Positions 8,562 to 17,481 of a DNA stretch of 64,000 nucleotides are shown one piece after another. Both the position numbers and the translations under genes were made by a program. The notes below the pieces were generated by a model. The model had not been told where the DNA came from. It made no database searches and saw only the letters and a program-made list of their open reading frames with translations. Every line of letters begins with the position of its first letter. The stretch's first letter is position 1. The stretch is from Caballeronia sp. NK8 (GTDB lineage Bacteria > Pseudomonadota > Gammaproteobacteria > Burkholderiales > Burkholderiaceae), in NCBI RefSeq assembly GCF_018408855.1, contig NZ_AP024325.1, forward strand, positions 744,001-808,000, read 5' to 3'.

Positions 8562-9773
8562 TCAAGCTCCGGTTGCGTAACGCCGACAATGTTCGAGGTA
8601 CCCCGCTTCATGGTTGCTCACCAATTGGACGATGCTGTTCCAAAGCCATAGCGGCGCGTCGATGGTCTTTGATCGATTGCGACCGAGGTCCGCTCGCCAC
8701 TCTCGCTTCGTTGCGTCGTCCATCTGCCGCGCATGCGCCTTACCGACGACCGCCGCGAGATAGTGCGCGACGTGCATCGCGTCATCCTTGCCGAGTTGCT
8801 CGATCTCGAGCTTCATATCCTGCGGCAACAACTCGCGGATAACCACGCCGCGATCGAATAGGCGTGCTGCGCGCATTCGCTCACCGAGATACGGCGAGAG
8901 GTTCCGGGCACCTTCGAGGACGCGCAACGCGTTGTCGCGCGGCATCGCCACATCGTCATAACGGGGCGCCGCGGCCTTCACGCCTTCCTTGATGTCCATC
9001 AGACACAGGTCGTCGCCTTCCACGACGCCACCGTCGACATCGAGCAGGACCGCATAGCGCAGACGGCCGAGCGAACTGCAACCCTTCACCCAATACGCCG
9101 CATCCAGCACGACGACCTCGCCCGAGTCTTTGCGACCCTTCAGGCTGGTCGGCAGACTCGCAATGTCTTCGTCGGCGAGAAGCGCTTCGATCGCCTTTCG
9201 CTCGTCTCTGGCAAGAGGCCAGAATCGCTTTCCCAAGGGAATCGCCGGATGCAGATCGTCGATGCGCTCACGCGCGAGATGCTGCCACGACCGGCGCACG
9301 GCCTCCTTCATCGTTACGTGAACGGGTTCAGGACGTTTGATGTCGATGACTTCATCTGCGAACGCGGATTCGTATCCGACAGCCAACGCCTCGATCATTC
9401 GCACGACGTTCAGGCCGGACAATGACGACCCGCGCGCAGCCGTCGCGAGCGACAATCCCAGGCGGACGACGTCATGCACGGGATTGCCGATCACCGTCTG
9501 ATCGAGGTCGCGAATCTGGATCTCGACTTTGCCTTTTGCATTGGCTATGGGCCCGAGATTGCCGGTGTGGCAGTCGCCGCAAATCCAGATCGCCGGGCCG
9601 TGAGGCAGCGATTCTCCGTTCGCCTCGATCACCCACTCATAAAATCGTTCGGTATTGCCTCTGACGTACGCGTGCGGCGAGCGCGCCATCTTGCAGCGGC
9701 GCAGCTCTGTCAGAAGGGCCTGCCGATCATCGGGCGTGGGCAGCCCCTTATTCGCTTTGCTGTTCTTGCTCAT
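8562..9773 (-). CDS. DUF2252 family protein
   Basis: About 403 residues. The arrangement is that of DUF2252 proteins, a kinase-like-fold family of unknown function: RSPHAYVRGN near residue 34, IWICGDCHTGNLGPI near 65, IQIRDLDQTVIGNPVHD near 90, and a late VVGKAHARQMD. The HxGN and DLD elements look like the catalytic and metal-binding loops of a degenerate kinase fold, which is inference. I use the ATG at 9773, with AAGGCAAACGG upstream; the frame is open further upstream. It converges on the metallopeptidase gene. No operon partner is evident. Confidence 0.82.
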   Translation of the reverse strand: MSKNSKANKGLPTPDDRQALLTELRRCKMARSPHAYVRGNTERFYEWVIEANGESLPHGPAIWICGDCHTGNLGPIANAKGKVEIQIRDLDQTVIGNPVHDVVRLGLSLATAARGSSLSGLNVVRMIEALAVGYESAFADEVIDIKRPEPVHVTMKEAVRRSWQHLARERIDDLHPAIPLGKRFWPLARDERKAIEALLADEDIASLPTSLKGRKDSGEVVVLDAAYWVKGCSSLGRLRYAVLLDVDGGVVEGDDLCLMDIKEGVKAAAPRYDDVAMPRDNALRVLEGARNLSPYLGERMRAARLFDRGVVIRELLPQDMKLEIEQLGKDDAMHVAHYLAAVVGKAHARQMDDATKREWRADLGRNRSKTIDAPLWLWNSIVQLVSNHEAGYLEHCRRYATGA

Positions 9774-9869
9774 ATCCGTTTGCCTTGGGTGGTCAGCAAC
9801 CGGAGCAGGAGCCGTGCCGTTGTCTTCCAAACGGCTTACGCGGCCCAGAGTCATAGCGAGTCGGGCCTG

Positions 9870-10098
9870 TCATACGTAGCGCGGCGTCTCCACATGCGTC
9901 GGAAGGATGTGGCTCACGACCGCGAGTTGTGGCGCGGACGGCGCACCGCGCGTAAGCGGGCATCGAGCGCGCTGAACGCTTGCGGGCTGGTGCATTCGTT
10001 CATCAGATGCAGATCGGTGTAAAGAAGCACGTTGTGTTCGTCGATACCCGCTACGGTGTGCGAATGACGAGCTTCCGGTAAAGGGTCTGGTCTGACAT
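9870..10098 (-). pseudogene. leuC: leuC N-terminal remnant (3-isopropylmalate dehydratase large subunit)
   Basis: Reverse-strand pieces match the first about 80 residues of LeuC: MSDQTLYRKLV, then in another frame SHTVAGIDEHNVLLYTDLH and LMNECTSPQAF, then in a third frame QLAVVSHILPTH. At least two frame changes and the absence of everything downstream make it a fragment. It begins only a few bases after the stop codon of the dehalogenase-type gene, as if a rearrangement joined the two. A functional leuC must be elsewhere. Confidence 0.65.
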
Positions 10099-10101
10099 GG
10101 C

Positions 10102-10980
10102 TTACTCGCTGAGAAAAGGCATCACGCGTTCGAGCAGCCGCTCCGGCGCTTCTTCGGGAATGTAGTGGCCGCAAGGCAACGCCTCGCCCTGCACGTTTGG
10201 CGCGTACGCCCGCCATTCGGCAATCGGATCGAAGCACTGTTCGATCACGCCCTGCGCGCCCCACAACGCCATGAACGGACAGCCGATGCGCTGCTCTGAA
10301 GCGAGCGTCGCGCGGTCGTGTTCGAGGTCGATGGTCACGCTCGCGCGATAGTCCTCGCAGATGCCGTGCGCCGTATCGGGATCGGAGAGACAACGCAGAT
10401 ATTCCGCGTAGGCCGCCGGCGTGAACGGCGCGAGGCCGGCACTGCGCGCGCCGATCGTCTGCTTGAGATAGAGATCGGGGTTCGCGCGGATCAGCGTCTC
10501 CGGAAACGGCGCCGGGCGCACCAGCATGAACCAGTGCCAGTAGGCGCGCGCGAAGGCGAACGAGGTCTGCTCGTACATCGCGAGCGTCGGTGCGACATCG
10601 AGCGTCACGAGGCGCGTCACCGCATCCGGATGATCGAGCGCCATGCGCGCCGCGACACGCCCGCCCCGATCGTGGCCGATCACCGCGAAGCTCTCATGGC
10701 CGAGGCCGCGCATCAGTTCGATCTGATCGAGCGCCATGCGGCGCTTCGCGTAGTTCGCGTGATCGGCGGCGCCCGCCGGCTTGCCGCTGTCGCCGTAGCC
10801 GCGCAAGTCCGCGGCGATCACCGTGAAATGTTCTGCCAGCGCTGGCGCGACCTTGTGCCATATCGCGTGCGTCTGCGGATGCCCGTGCAATAGCAAAAGC
10901 GCGGGCCCGCGCCCGCCCTGAATCGCGTGAATGCTTATGCCGTCGACAATCGTCGACACGTTCCTGAAGCCTTCGAACAT
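10102..10980 (-). CDS. Haloacetate-dehalogenase-type alpha/beta hydrolase
   Basis: 292 residues. It has the alpha/beta-hydrolase oxyanion motif LLHGHPQ near 30 and the elbow GHDRGGRVAARMA, with Asp104 as nucleophile and Arg105/Arg108 in the halo-carboxylate position. HW at 149-150 and the final GHYIPEEAP (catalytic His) follow. In fluoroacetate dehalogenases the equivalent D-R-x-x-R and H-W residues bind carboxylate and halide, so a short halo-acid or related carboxylic substrate is likely. AGGAGA precedes the ATG at 10980. It is divergent from a LysR gene across about 111 bases, a typical regulator-target arrangement. Confidence 0.86.
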   Translation of the reverse strand: MFEGFRNVSTIVDGISIHAIQGGRGPALLLLHGHPQTHAIWHKVAPALAEHFTVIAADLRGYGDSGKPAGAADHANYAKRRMALDQIELMRGLGHESFAVIGHDRGGRVAARMALDHPDAVTRLVTLDVAPTLAMYEQTSFAFARAYWHWFMLVRPAPFPETLIRANPDLYLKQTIGARSAGLAPFTPAAYAEYLRCLSDPDTAHGICEDYRASVTIDLEHDRATLASEQRIGCPFMALWGAQGVIEQCFDPIAEWRAYAPNVQGEALPCGHYIPEEAPERLLERVMPFLSE

Positions 10981-11091
10981 GGTTGTCTCCTGATCGTGAT
11001 TCGAGTCTAATTGATGAATCCTGCGATTGGGTTTCCTGAAAAGCATTCCGGAAGTAACTTCAGGGAACGAATCAGCGAGAGCATATGGAGC

Positions 11092-12015
11092 ATGGAGATG
11101 GACGGCTTTTCTGACCTCAACCTGTTCGCGCTCGTGGCGCGACACCGGAATCTGGCCGCGGCCGCGCGCGAGCTCGGCGTGACGCCGCCCGCGGTCAGCA
11201 AGCGGCTCGCGCAACTTGAACGGCGCCTCGGCGTGCGCCTGATGAACCGCACGACGCGGCGTCTGAGTCTCACGCCGGAGGGCGAGCTATATCTGTCGAA
11301 CGGCTCGCGCATTCTCGACGAGTTGTCGGAACTGGAGCATCTCGTCACGCAAAGCCGTGGCGAGCCGACCGGCCTGCTACGCGTGAACGCGTCGTTCGGG
11401 TTCGGGCGTGCACGCATCGCGCCAGCGGTGTCGGAATTCGTCGCGCGCTATCCCGCGATGAAAATCCTGCTGCATCTGACGGACCGGCCGGTGAGTCTTC
11501 AGGACGAGGGATTCGATATCGGCATCCGCTTCGGCGAGGTGCCGGATGCGCGCATCAACGCGCGGCTATTGCTGGAGAACAGGCGCCTCGTGTGCGCGTC
11601 GCCCGACTACGTGGCGCGGCACGGCAAGCCTTCGGTGCCGCACGATCTGACGCGGCATGCGTGCATCGTTTTGCGCGAGAACGAGTCGGCCTACGGCACA
11701 TGGCATTTCGCGCGCGGCAAGCGCATGGAAACGGTCAAGGTCGATGGAGCGTTGTCCAGCAACGACGGCAGCATCGTGCTTCACTGGGCACTCGAAGGTC
11801 GCGGGATCGTCGTGCGATCGCAGTGGGAGATCGAGGGACATCTCGCGCGCGGCGAACTCGTGCCGTTGCTCGCGGACTGGGCATTGCCGGATGCCAATAT
11901 CCACGCGATCTATCTGGAGCGCAATCAGCTTTCGGTCAAGCTCAGGACCTTTGTCGACTTTCTCGGCGAGTTTCTGCGCAGACCGAAGGGCACGGAATGG
12001 ACAGGCAGTCGATGA
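11092..12015 (+). CDS. LysR family transcriptional regulator
   Basis: About 307 residues. The N-terminal helix-turn-helix is LAAAARELGVTPPAVSKRLA (about 20-40), followed by the effector domain beginning GLLRVNASFGFGRARIAP, typical of the CrgA/DsdC-like LysR subgroup. I place the start at 11092; the in-frame ATG at 11098 has a better-spaced GGAG (11086-11089) and is equally possible. It lies divergent from the dehalogenase-type hydrolase and probably controls it. No further gene follows in the same direction. Confidence 0.88.
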   Translation: MEMDGFSDLNLFALVARHRNLAAAARELGVTPPAVSKRLAQLERRLGVRLMNRTTRRLSLTPEGELYLSNGSRILDELSELEHLVTQSRGEPTGLLRVNASFGFGRARIAPAVSEFVARYPAMKILLHLTDRPVSLQDEGFDIGIRFGEVPDARINARLLLENRRLVCASPDYVARHGKPSVPHDLTRHACIVLRENESAYGTWHFARGKRMETVKVDGALSSNDGSIVLHWALEGRGIVVRSQWEIEGHLARGELVPLLADWALPDANIHAIYLERNQLSVKLRTFVDFLGEFLRRPKGTEWTGSR

Positions 12016-12544
12016 CGGGAACGCCCTCCTGCGCAAAGCCATTATCGGTCAAGGCAACGGCAGGCGGACCCAGACCGTCTCGTTGAAGTCGGCCGTGCGG
12101 CGGTTTGGTCGAAATTACAGCGCAGTAGCTTCGAACTGCATTTCGCCCATCCCGCCCATCACATGCGCAGCATCTAGGCTAGGCTCGATCCAAAACGTCC
12201 ATAAGCGCAGGGTTATACCGGTCGCCGTGCACTCGTCCAGGCTCAAAGATGCTCGAGACGGTCTTGGCCAGCTCGGCAATCTCTACCCGTTCCCCGACCG
12301 CAACCCGCAAGGTCGATAGGTATCGGGCAGATCAGCGGTGGTGCGAATGTCTTGATGAACGAGCGTCTCAAGCAGAGCCCCGGGTCGGGTGTTCGGACAG
12401 GTAGACGTCCGGGTGCACGCAGACCGCCTGTTCCCAATCGTCTCTTTGCGATGTTTTGTGGATTGCACTCGGAAATGCAAGCCCGGTCCATCGCTAGCGA
12501 ACGAAATCTTGCCGCCAAGCACATCTCCTGCCACTCCCGCCATA
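12016..12544. other. Non-coding stretch with unidentified reverse-strand coding debris
   Basis: No intact gene. Read on the reverse strand, about 12190-12480 has protein-like runs in changing frames (for example ERVEIAELAKTVSSIFEPG and GDRYNPALMDVLDRA). That suggests a decayed gene, but I cannot name the family. No terminator with a T-tract is visible after the cellulose operon or the LysR gene. Confidence 0.35.
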
Positions 12545-15190
12545 TCAACGCGATTCGTCGAAGGCAAGGTGCAAATCGTGTGCGCCATGCGGCAGATCAC
12601 GACTGAACACCGCGTTGCGCGGCGACAGGAAATAGCGCACATACGCGATTGCCGCGACTTGGCGGTCGCGCCCGGGCGTCACATTGAGATCGGCGAGCGC
12701 ACCGATCTGCCAGTGCGCGGCCACCCGCAGCGCAGCCGCGAACTGCACGTGCGCATAGGGACCGCGATCGGTACTGCCGCTGCAATCGATGGCCGGAACG
12801 GTATGCGCAAATGGGCTCACCGGGCAGGACCCCGCCGACTGCCTTGCGTAATTCCAGCCGGTTTCAACGTTTCCCGACACCTGCCAGGAACGCCCTTCCT
12901 GCGACAGAAATTGCAGCGCCGCCCCCGCGCTGGTCGACATCTGCGGACTGTAATAGCCGCCTTGTGTGGGCACGAAGAAGTTTTCGTTGCGCCGGTATCC
13001 GAGATAGTGCAGCGCAGGCCCGATGCTCAGATAGTCGAAGCCCGGCACGCGCAGATCGTAGCTCGCGGCGAAGTCGACGCCGAGTCCTTCGTTGCCGTCG
13101 ACCTCGTGGCCCGTCAGCCAGTCGAAGTGCCCTCCTGCGCTCACATTCCAGCGCGAGCCGATCTGCCACCGCGCGCTGCCGCCAGTCGTCGCGCGCGTGA
13201 CACGTCCCCATTCGAAGGTTCTGCTGGCGTGCGCGCCTGTCGCCGGATCGACGCCGCTGTATAGGACGCTCTCGCCGCGCCACGACAGCAGCGAATCGCG
13301 CACCGGCGACGCTGCCGCGTAGGCGGACCATGCGCCCCACGACGTCGTTTGCGCGACGCCCGCCTCGCCCTGCATCGAAGCGCCGAACGGCCCGCCCTGC
13401 GTAACACCGGCAATCGCGTGGACATCGAGTGTGCGGCCGTCGTCCAGGCGCACGGTTTGCGTGAGCTTGCCCTGCAACTCCTCGGCGTTGACGGTGTTGA
13501 TGCCATTGTTCAAGAACAGTTGGCGATAGCGCATTTCGTACACGCGCGACGCGTCGAACCATTCGGCGTCGAGCGTCGGCGAAAACACCGTCAGGCGGTT
13601 TTCTCCCTTCACGCCCGCGTGATTGACCCAGCCAGAACCGCCGGTGATCGACGGCGCGTCGATTCCGGTCAGATCGGCGGGCAGGTAGTGCGCGATGCGC
13701 TGTGCGTCGGCAGTGCCCGAGACCGCGTTGCGCCACGTGCGCTGTGCTTCGACGAACTGCTTCTCGTAGTAGAGATTCTGCGCATCGACTGCTGCAATGT
13801 ACGCGGGTAGCGGACCGGCGGGCGATGAAGGACGATGACGTCCCTGGGCCTTCACGCTCAACGCGATGCCCTCGGCGCTGTCGTCGTCGTGATGCTGTTG
13901 ATAGTGCGCGTCGAACACGCGTTCTGCCTGCTCGTAATCGCCGAGCGCGAAGAGGTTCCAGCCGCGCAGCGGTTCGACTCGCTCATCGGACACACCCGCG
14001 TCGCGCGCGCCGTCGAGCGCCGCCAGACTGTCGCGATAGCTGCCCTGCCGATAGGCTTCACTTGCGCGCGACATCGCGATTTCACCGCGCAACGCACGCG
14101 TGCGCGAGTCATCGGCAATCGATGGGCGCGCAAGCAGGCCCTCGGCCGCATCGAGATCGCCTTGCGCGACGCGCACCTGGGCGAGACCTAGCGTCGCATC
14201 GTCCGACGTCCCTTCGCCGTACACGATCGCGAGCTCGAACCATTGCGCGGCGGCTGAGTAGTCATGCAGCGCGAATTCGAGCCACGCCGCGCGTATCGCC
14301 GAAGCGCCATCACGTGAATCGCGAATCGATGGCGCGAGTTCTGCGAGCGTGCGCCTCGTGCTCGTTTCATCGGTCGCCCAGTTCGTCGACGCATCGAGCA
14401 CACGTGCATTGCGCAAGCGCGCAAAATCACGTGCGGCCGCTTCGCCGCGCCTGCCCTGCCTCCATTCGACATCGATCAGCACATCGGCCTGCGCAGGCGG
14501 CAACTGCTTCGCCGCGCGCTGCAAGGTCACCACGCGATTCACGTCGGGCTCACATGCGGCGACGATCGGACGATAGAGGGCATAGACCGCATCGGAGTCG
14601 CCCGCTGCGTCGAGCAGATCCGCCGCACTCCATGTGCGATCGATATGCGCGCAGCCGAACGCGTCCGGGTCTGCTGCGATCTGCGCGCGAAGCAGCCCGA
14701 CATCGCCGGCGAGCGCACGCCGGATCTGCATGTCGCGCTCTTGACGAGTGCGCTCCGCGACGAGGCTCGCCGGAGGCGTCCAGGTCGGAAAGCGCCGCTC
14801 GACACGCGCGAGCATCGCGTCGAAATCGACGAGGCGCTTTGCGTGCAACAGATTCCAAAGAGGACGTTCGTCCGGCGTTGCGGGCGCTTTGGCAGCGGGC
14901 GCGCACCCGCCGGAAGCGGCTGTCCCGACCGTATCGTCGGATGGCGCGCGCGGCATCTCGGGCGTCAGCACGTTCGTCTGCACGCGCTGCTGGACGCCTC
15001 GAATCGCGTTCGTCGCGCCCGTACCTTGTTGCACGACGCCCTGCGCCGCGCCGCGTTCGGCCGACACCACGTTGCCCTGTGTGACAGCCGCGTCGACATG
15101 CGACGGCAACGCGGCCGCGCACAGCAATGCCGTCGCGAGCCGTCCGCCGCCGCCGCGCGCTTCGCGCCGGTCAGCTCGACGAGTCGCCAT
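12545..15190 (-). CDS. BcsC-like TPR and outer-membrane porin protein
   Basis: 881 residues. A signal-peptide-like segment (ALLCAAALPSHVDA) is followed by a TPR-like helical region (about 100-480) with repeats such as ALGDYEQAERVFDAHYQQ. A C-terminal beta-barrel of the BcsC type (about 520-881) is rich in aromatic strands. BcsC exports the glucan across the periplasm and outer membrane. This one is short: BcsC proteins are usually about 1150-1300 residues, so it has fewer TPRs. It starts inside the end of bcsB (20-base overlap), showing translational coupling. No bcsZ cellulase gene is present. It may belong to a different exopolysaccharide, but the bcsAB partners argue for cellulose. Confidence 0.8.
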   Translation of the reverse strand: MATRRADRREARGGGGRLATALLCAAALPSHVDAAVTQGNVVSAERGAAQGVVQQGTGATNAIRGVQQRVQTNVLTPEMPRAPSDDTVGTAASGGCAPAAKAPATPDERPLWNLLHAKRLVDFDAMLARVERRFPTWTPPASLVAERTRQERDMQIRRALAGDVGLLRAQIAADPDAFGCAHIDRTWSAADLLDAAGDSDAVYALYRPIVAACEPDVNRVVTLQRAAKQLPPAQADVLIDVEWRQGRRGEAAARDFARLRNARVLDASTNWATDETSTRRTLAELAPSIRDSRDGASAIRAAWLEFALHDYSAAAQWFELAIVYGEGTSDDATLGLAQVRVAQGDLDAAEGLLARPSIADDSRTRALRGEIAMSRASEAYRQGSYRDSLAALDGARDAGVSDERVEPLRGWNLFALGDYEQAERVFDAHYQQHHDDDSAEGIALSVKAQGRHRPSSPAGPLPAYIAAVDAQNLYYEKQFVEAQRTWRNAVSGTADAQRIAHYLPADLTGIDAPSITGGSGWVNHAGVKGENRLTVFSPTLDAEWFDASRVYEMRYRQLFLNNGINTVNAEELQGKLTQTVRLDDGRTLDVHAIAGVTQGGPFGASMQGEAGVAQTTSWGAWSAYAAASPVRDSLLSWRGESVLYSGVDPATGAHASRTFEWGRVTRATTGGSARWQIGSRWNVSAGGHFDWLTGHEVDGNEGLGVDFAASYDLRVPGFDYLSIGPALHYLGYRRNENFFVPTQGGYYSPQMSTSAGAALQFLSQEGRSWQVSGNVETGWNYARQSAGSCPVSPFAHTVPAIDCSGSTDRGPYAHVQFAAALRVAAHWQIGALADLNVTPGRDRQVAAIAYVRYFLSPRNAVFSRDLPHGAHDLHLAFDESR

Positions 15191-17477
15191 GGTGCTTGCG
15201 GTGATAGCGGCGCAGCAGTACGGCCGTGAGCGCCGCGAGCACGGTCAGACATGCAGCCAGCACGCCATAGGCGATCCACGGATGCGCGGACACCTCATAG
15301 CCGATGTGATCGAACGCGCCGATTTCCCCGACTTCATAGCGTTGGCCGACACGTGTCGTCCAAAGCGCTTCACTGTCGAGGCTGACCACGCTCACGTCGC
15401 CGTCGAGCGATTCCCAGTTCTGCGGCGCGACCAGTTGCTGCATGCCGCGCAGCAACTCGGAGGGCGTCTCTGCGGTCATCAGCGTGGCCGTCGCGCTGGC
15501 GGCGTTGCGGTACTGCATGACGAGCAACTGACGCGACAGCTTCATGTCGCCCTCGATCACCGTGTCGGGCGAACCGTTCGCCGCGTATGCCGGCTTGCCG
15601 AAGACGCTCTTCACGCTCTCCCACAGGTTCGCTGGAGTCTCGGATTCGCCCTCCGCGCGCACGCCGGCCGCGAGCCGCATCGACTTGCCTGGCGCCCACG
15701 GTGCGCCTTCGAGCGCCGCGCGCGGCAAGTCCGTGCCCGCTGCGACGATGATCGTCTGCCGTCCGACGCCCGGCACACCCGCGGTGATCTGTGTGCTCGT
15801 CAGCGGCCTGCCCTGCTTCTGCGCGAGCTTGCCGAGAAGCGACCACGCGGCGTTGAGCGTGTCGTTGTCCCGGGCGTTGAGCTGGATCGCGAGATCGGCG
15901 CCATCAGCGCGTCGCGTGTACGGAAAGCCGCTTTCGGCAAAGCGGCGCAGGTCCGGCAGATTCGTGAAGTGCAGCACTGGCGGCAACTCGATGGTCGAAT
16001 CGTCGAACACGGACAACTGCAGATTGCCCGACTGGCGCAGTTCGCATCGATCGGTGACGAGCGGCACCAGCACCGGACGCAGCGAAAGCACGTTCGCGCC
16101 CGGCAGAAAGCGCCGCAAAGGCACCGACACGCGATAGCGATTGACCACCGCGCCCTGCTGCTGATCCAGCGCGACGGCCTGCACGAAGCGATCGTTCAGA
16201 TACAGATTCAGCACCGAGTCCGCACGCATCTTCGCGCCTTCCGCGAAGTTCAGCGTCAGGACGGCCTGCGCGTTTTCAGGCGCGTAGACGTCGGCGGGCA
16301 GCGTCAGCTTCACGTCCGCGCTCGCGCCTACGCCGAGCGTCGTGCTGCGAAAGCCGAGATCGCGCAGCCGATACGGCTTCGTGCCCGACAGCACGTCGCG
16401 GCCGGTCGCGTCGCCGATGCGTGCTTCGGCGAGCGCGTCTGCGTTCATCTCGTTGCGGCGCGGCAGCGGCACTTCCGCATGCGAGAACACGCGCGCGGCG
16501 AGATTGACTTCGTCATCGGTGCGGCCCGCGACGACCAGCACGAAATGACGCGGATCGCCGGGTTTCGGATAGACGCCGAGAAACGCGCCGCCGATGCGCT
16601 CGAGCGTGCGCGCGTCGAGGTATGACGCGAGCGTGTCGCGCTTGCCGATCAGGAGCACATCGGCGTCCGCGAGCGATGTGAGATCGAGGCCGGGCAGCAT
16701 GCCGCCGCCCTCGCCCGTTTGCGCGTCCTGCACGCGCAGATCGGCGCTCTTGTATCGCAGCCGCAACGCGACGCCTTGTGCGAGCAGGCCACCGCTCGCG
16801 AGTTGCGTATCGGTTACCGGATGCGCGGCGTGGACGATCGCAATGGCGCGCGGCGCGTTCTGCTTCGGATCGATGAGTTCGTCGAGTCTGGCGAGCAGCG
16901 GCGGCGTACCTGTCAGTGGGCTCAATTCGGTCTGGATCGCAAGCGTCGATGTGCTCGTGTCGACTTCAGTCCACAATTCCGGTGAATTCGGCTCTTCACA
17001 GTTCTCGGTCGAATGCTGCGCGACCTGAAAGCTCAGGGTGTTGTAGCCGGCGCGCAGCAGTTCGGCGGGCACGCGGATGTCGGCGGTCAGTTCCGGCTGA
17101 CGCGGCGACAACTGGAATTGCGCAATCGCGCGGTCATTGACGCGCACGACGAGCTGCGAGCGCTCTCCCAAAAGCGATACCGAGTTCGACGCGACCAGAT
17201 GCAGCGTCGCGCCGCGCACCGCTTCGCGCGCGGATACCGGCACGCTGATCGAACGCGACGCGGACGCGCCTGCAATGCGCATCGGCCCGGACAGATTCGC
17301 GTAAGTCGCGAGCGATACAGCGGTTGCCGCCGTCGCACCGGGATTCACCGCAGAAGCCGCCGCCGGTGCGGACGCGCTTTTCGGGGCATACGTCGCAGCC
17401 TCTGACATCGTGCTGAAAATCGCGCAGGCCGTCCAGCCGGCAATCATGGTTTTTCTTATGACAGACATGGAGAGCAT
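15171..17477 (-). CDS. bcsB: Cellulose synthase periplasmic subunit BcsB
   Basis: 768 residues. An N-terminal signal region is followed by a large periplasmic part with two carbohydrate-binding-like/flavodoxin-like repeats (for example LNLYLNDRFVQAVALD). It ends with a single C-terminal membrane anchor (GVLAACLTVLAALTAVLL) and a basic His-Lys tail. BcsB guides the nascent glucan and docks on BcsA. The ATG is five bases after the bcsA stop; a second ATG nine bases later is also possible. It lies between bcsA and the bcsC-like gene in a tight operon. Confidence 0.9.
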   Translation of the reverse strand: MLSMSVIRKTMIAGWTACAIFSTMSEAATYAPKSASAPAAASAVNPGATAATAVSLATYANLSGPMRIAGASASRSISVPVSAREAVRGATLHLVASNSVSLLGERSQLVVRVNDRAIAQFQLSPRQPELTADIRVPAELLRAGYNTLSFQVAQHSTENCEEPNSPELWTEVDTSTSTLAIQTELSPLTGTPPLLARLDELIDPKQNAPRAIAIVHAAHPVTDTQLASGGLLAQGVALRLRYKSADLRVQDAQTGEGGGMLPGLDLTSLADADVLLIGKRDTLASYLDARTLERIGGAFLGVYPKPGDPRHFVLVVAGRTDDEVNLAARVFSHAEVPLPRRNEMNADALAEARIGDATGRDVLSGTKPYRLRDLGFRSTTLGVGASADVKLTLPADVYAPENAQAVLTLNFAEGAKMRADSVLNLYLNDRFVQAVALDQQQGAVVNRYRVSVPLRRFLPGANVLSLRPVLVPLVTDRCELRQSGNLQLSVFDDSTIELPPVLHFTNLPDLRRFAESGFPYTRRADGADLAIQLNARDNDTLNAAWSLLGKLAQKQGRPLTSTQITAGVPGVGRQTIIVAAGTDLPRAALEGAPWAPGKSMRLAAGVRAEGESETPANLWESVKSVFGKPAYAANGSPDTVIEGDMKLSRQLLVMQYRNAASATATLMTAETPSELLRGMQQLVAPQNWESLDGDVSVVSLDSEALWTTRVGQRYEVGEIGAFDHIGYEVSAHPWIAYGVLAACLTVLAALTAVLLRRYHRKHHGDSSS

Positions 17478-17481
17478 CCAA

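Noticed and set aside
13702..15084. Long Arg/Ser-rich open frames opposite the bcs genes
   Set aside because: Low-complexity composition typical of antisense frames; the bcs frames carry full domain signatures.
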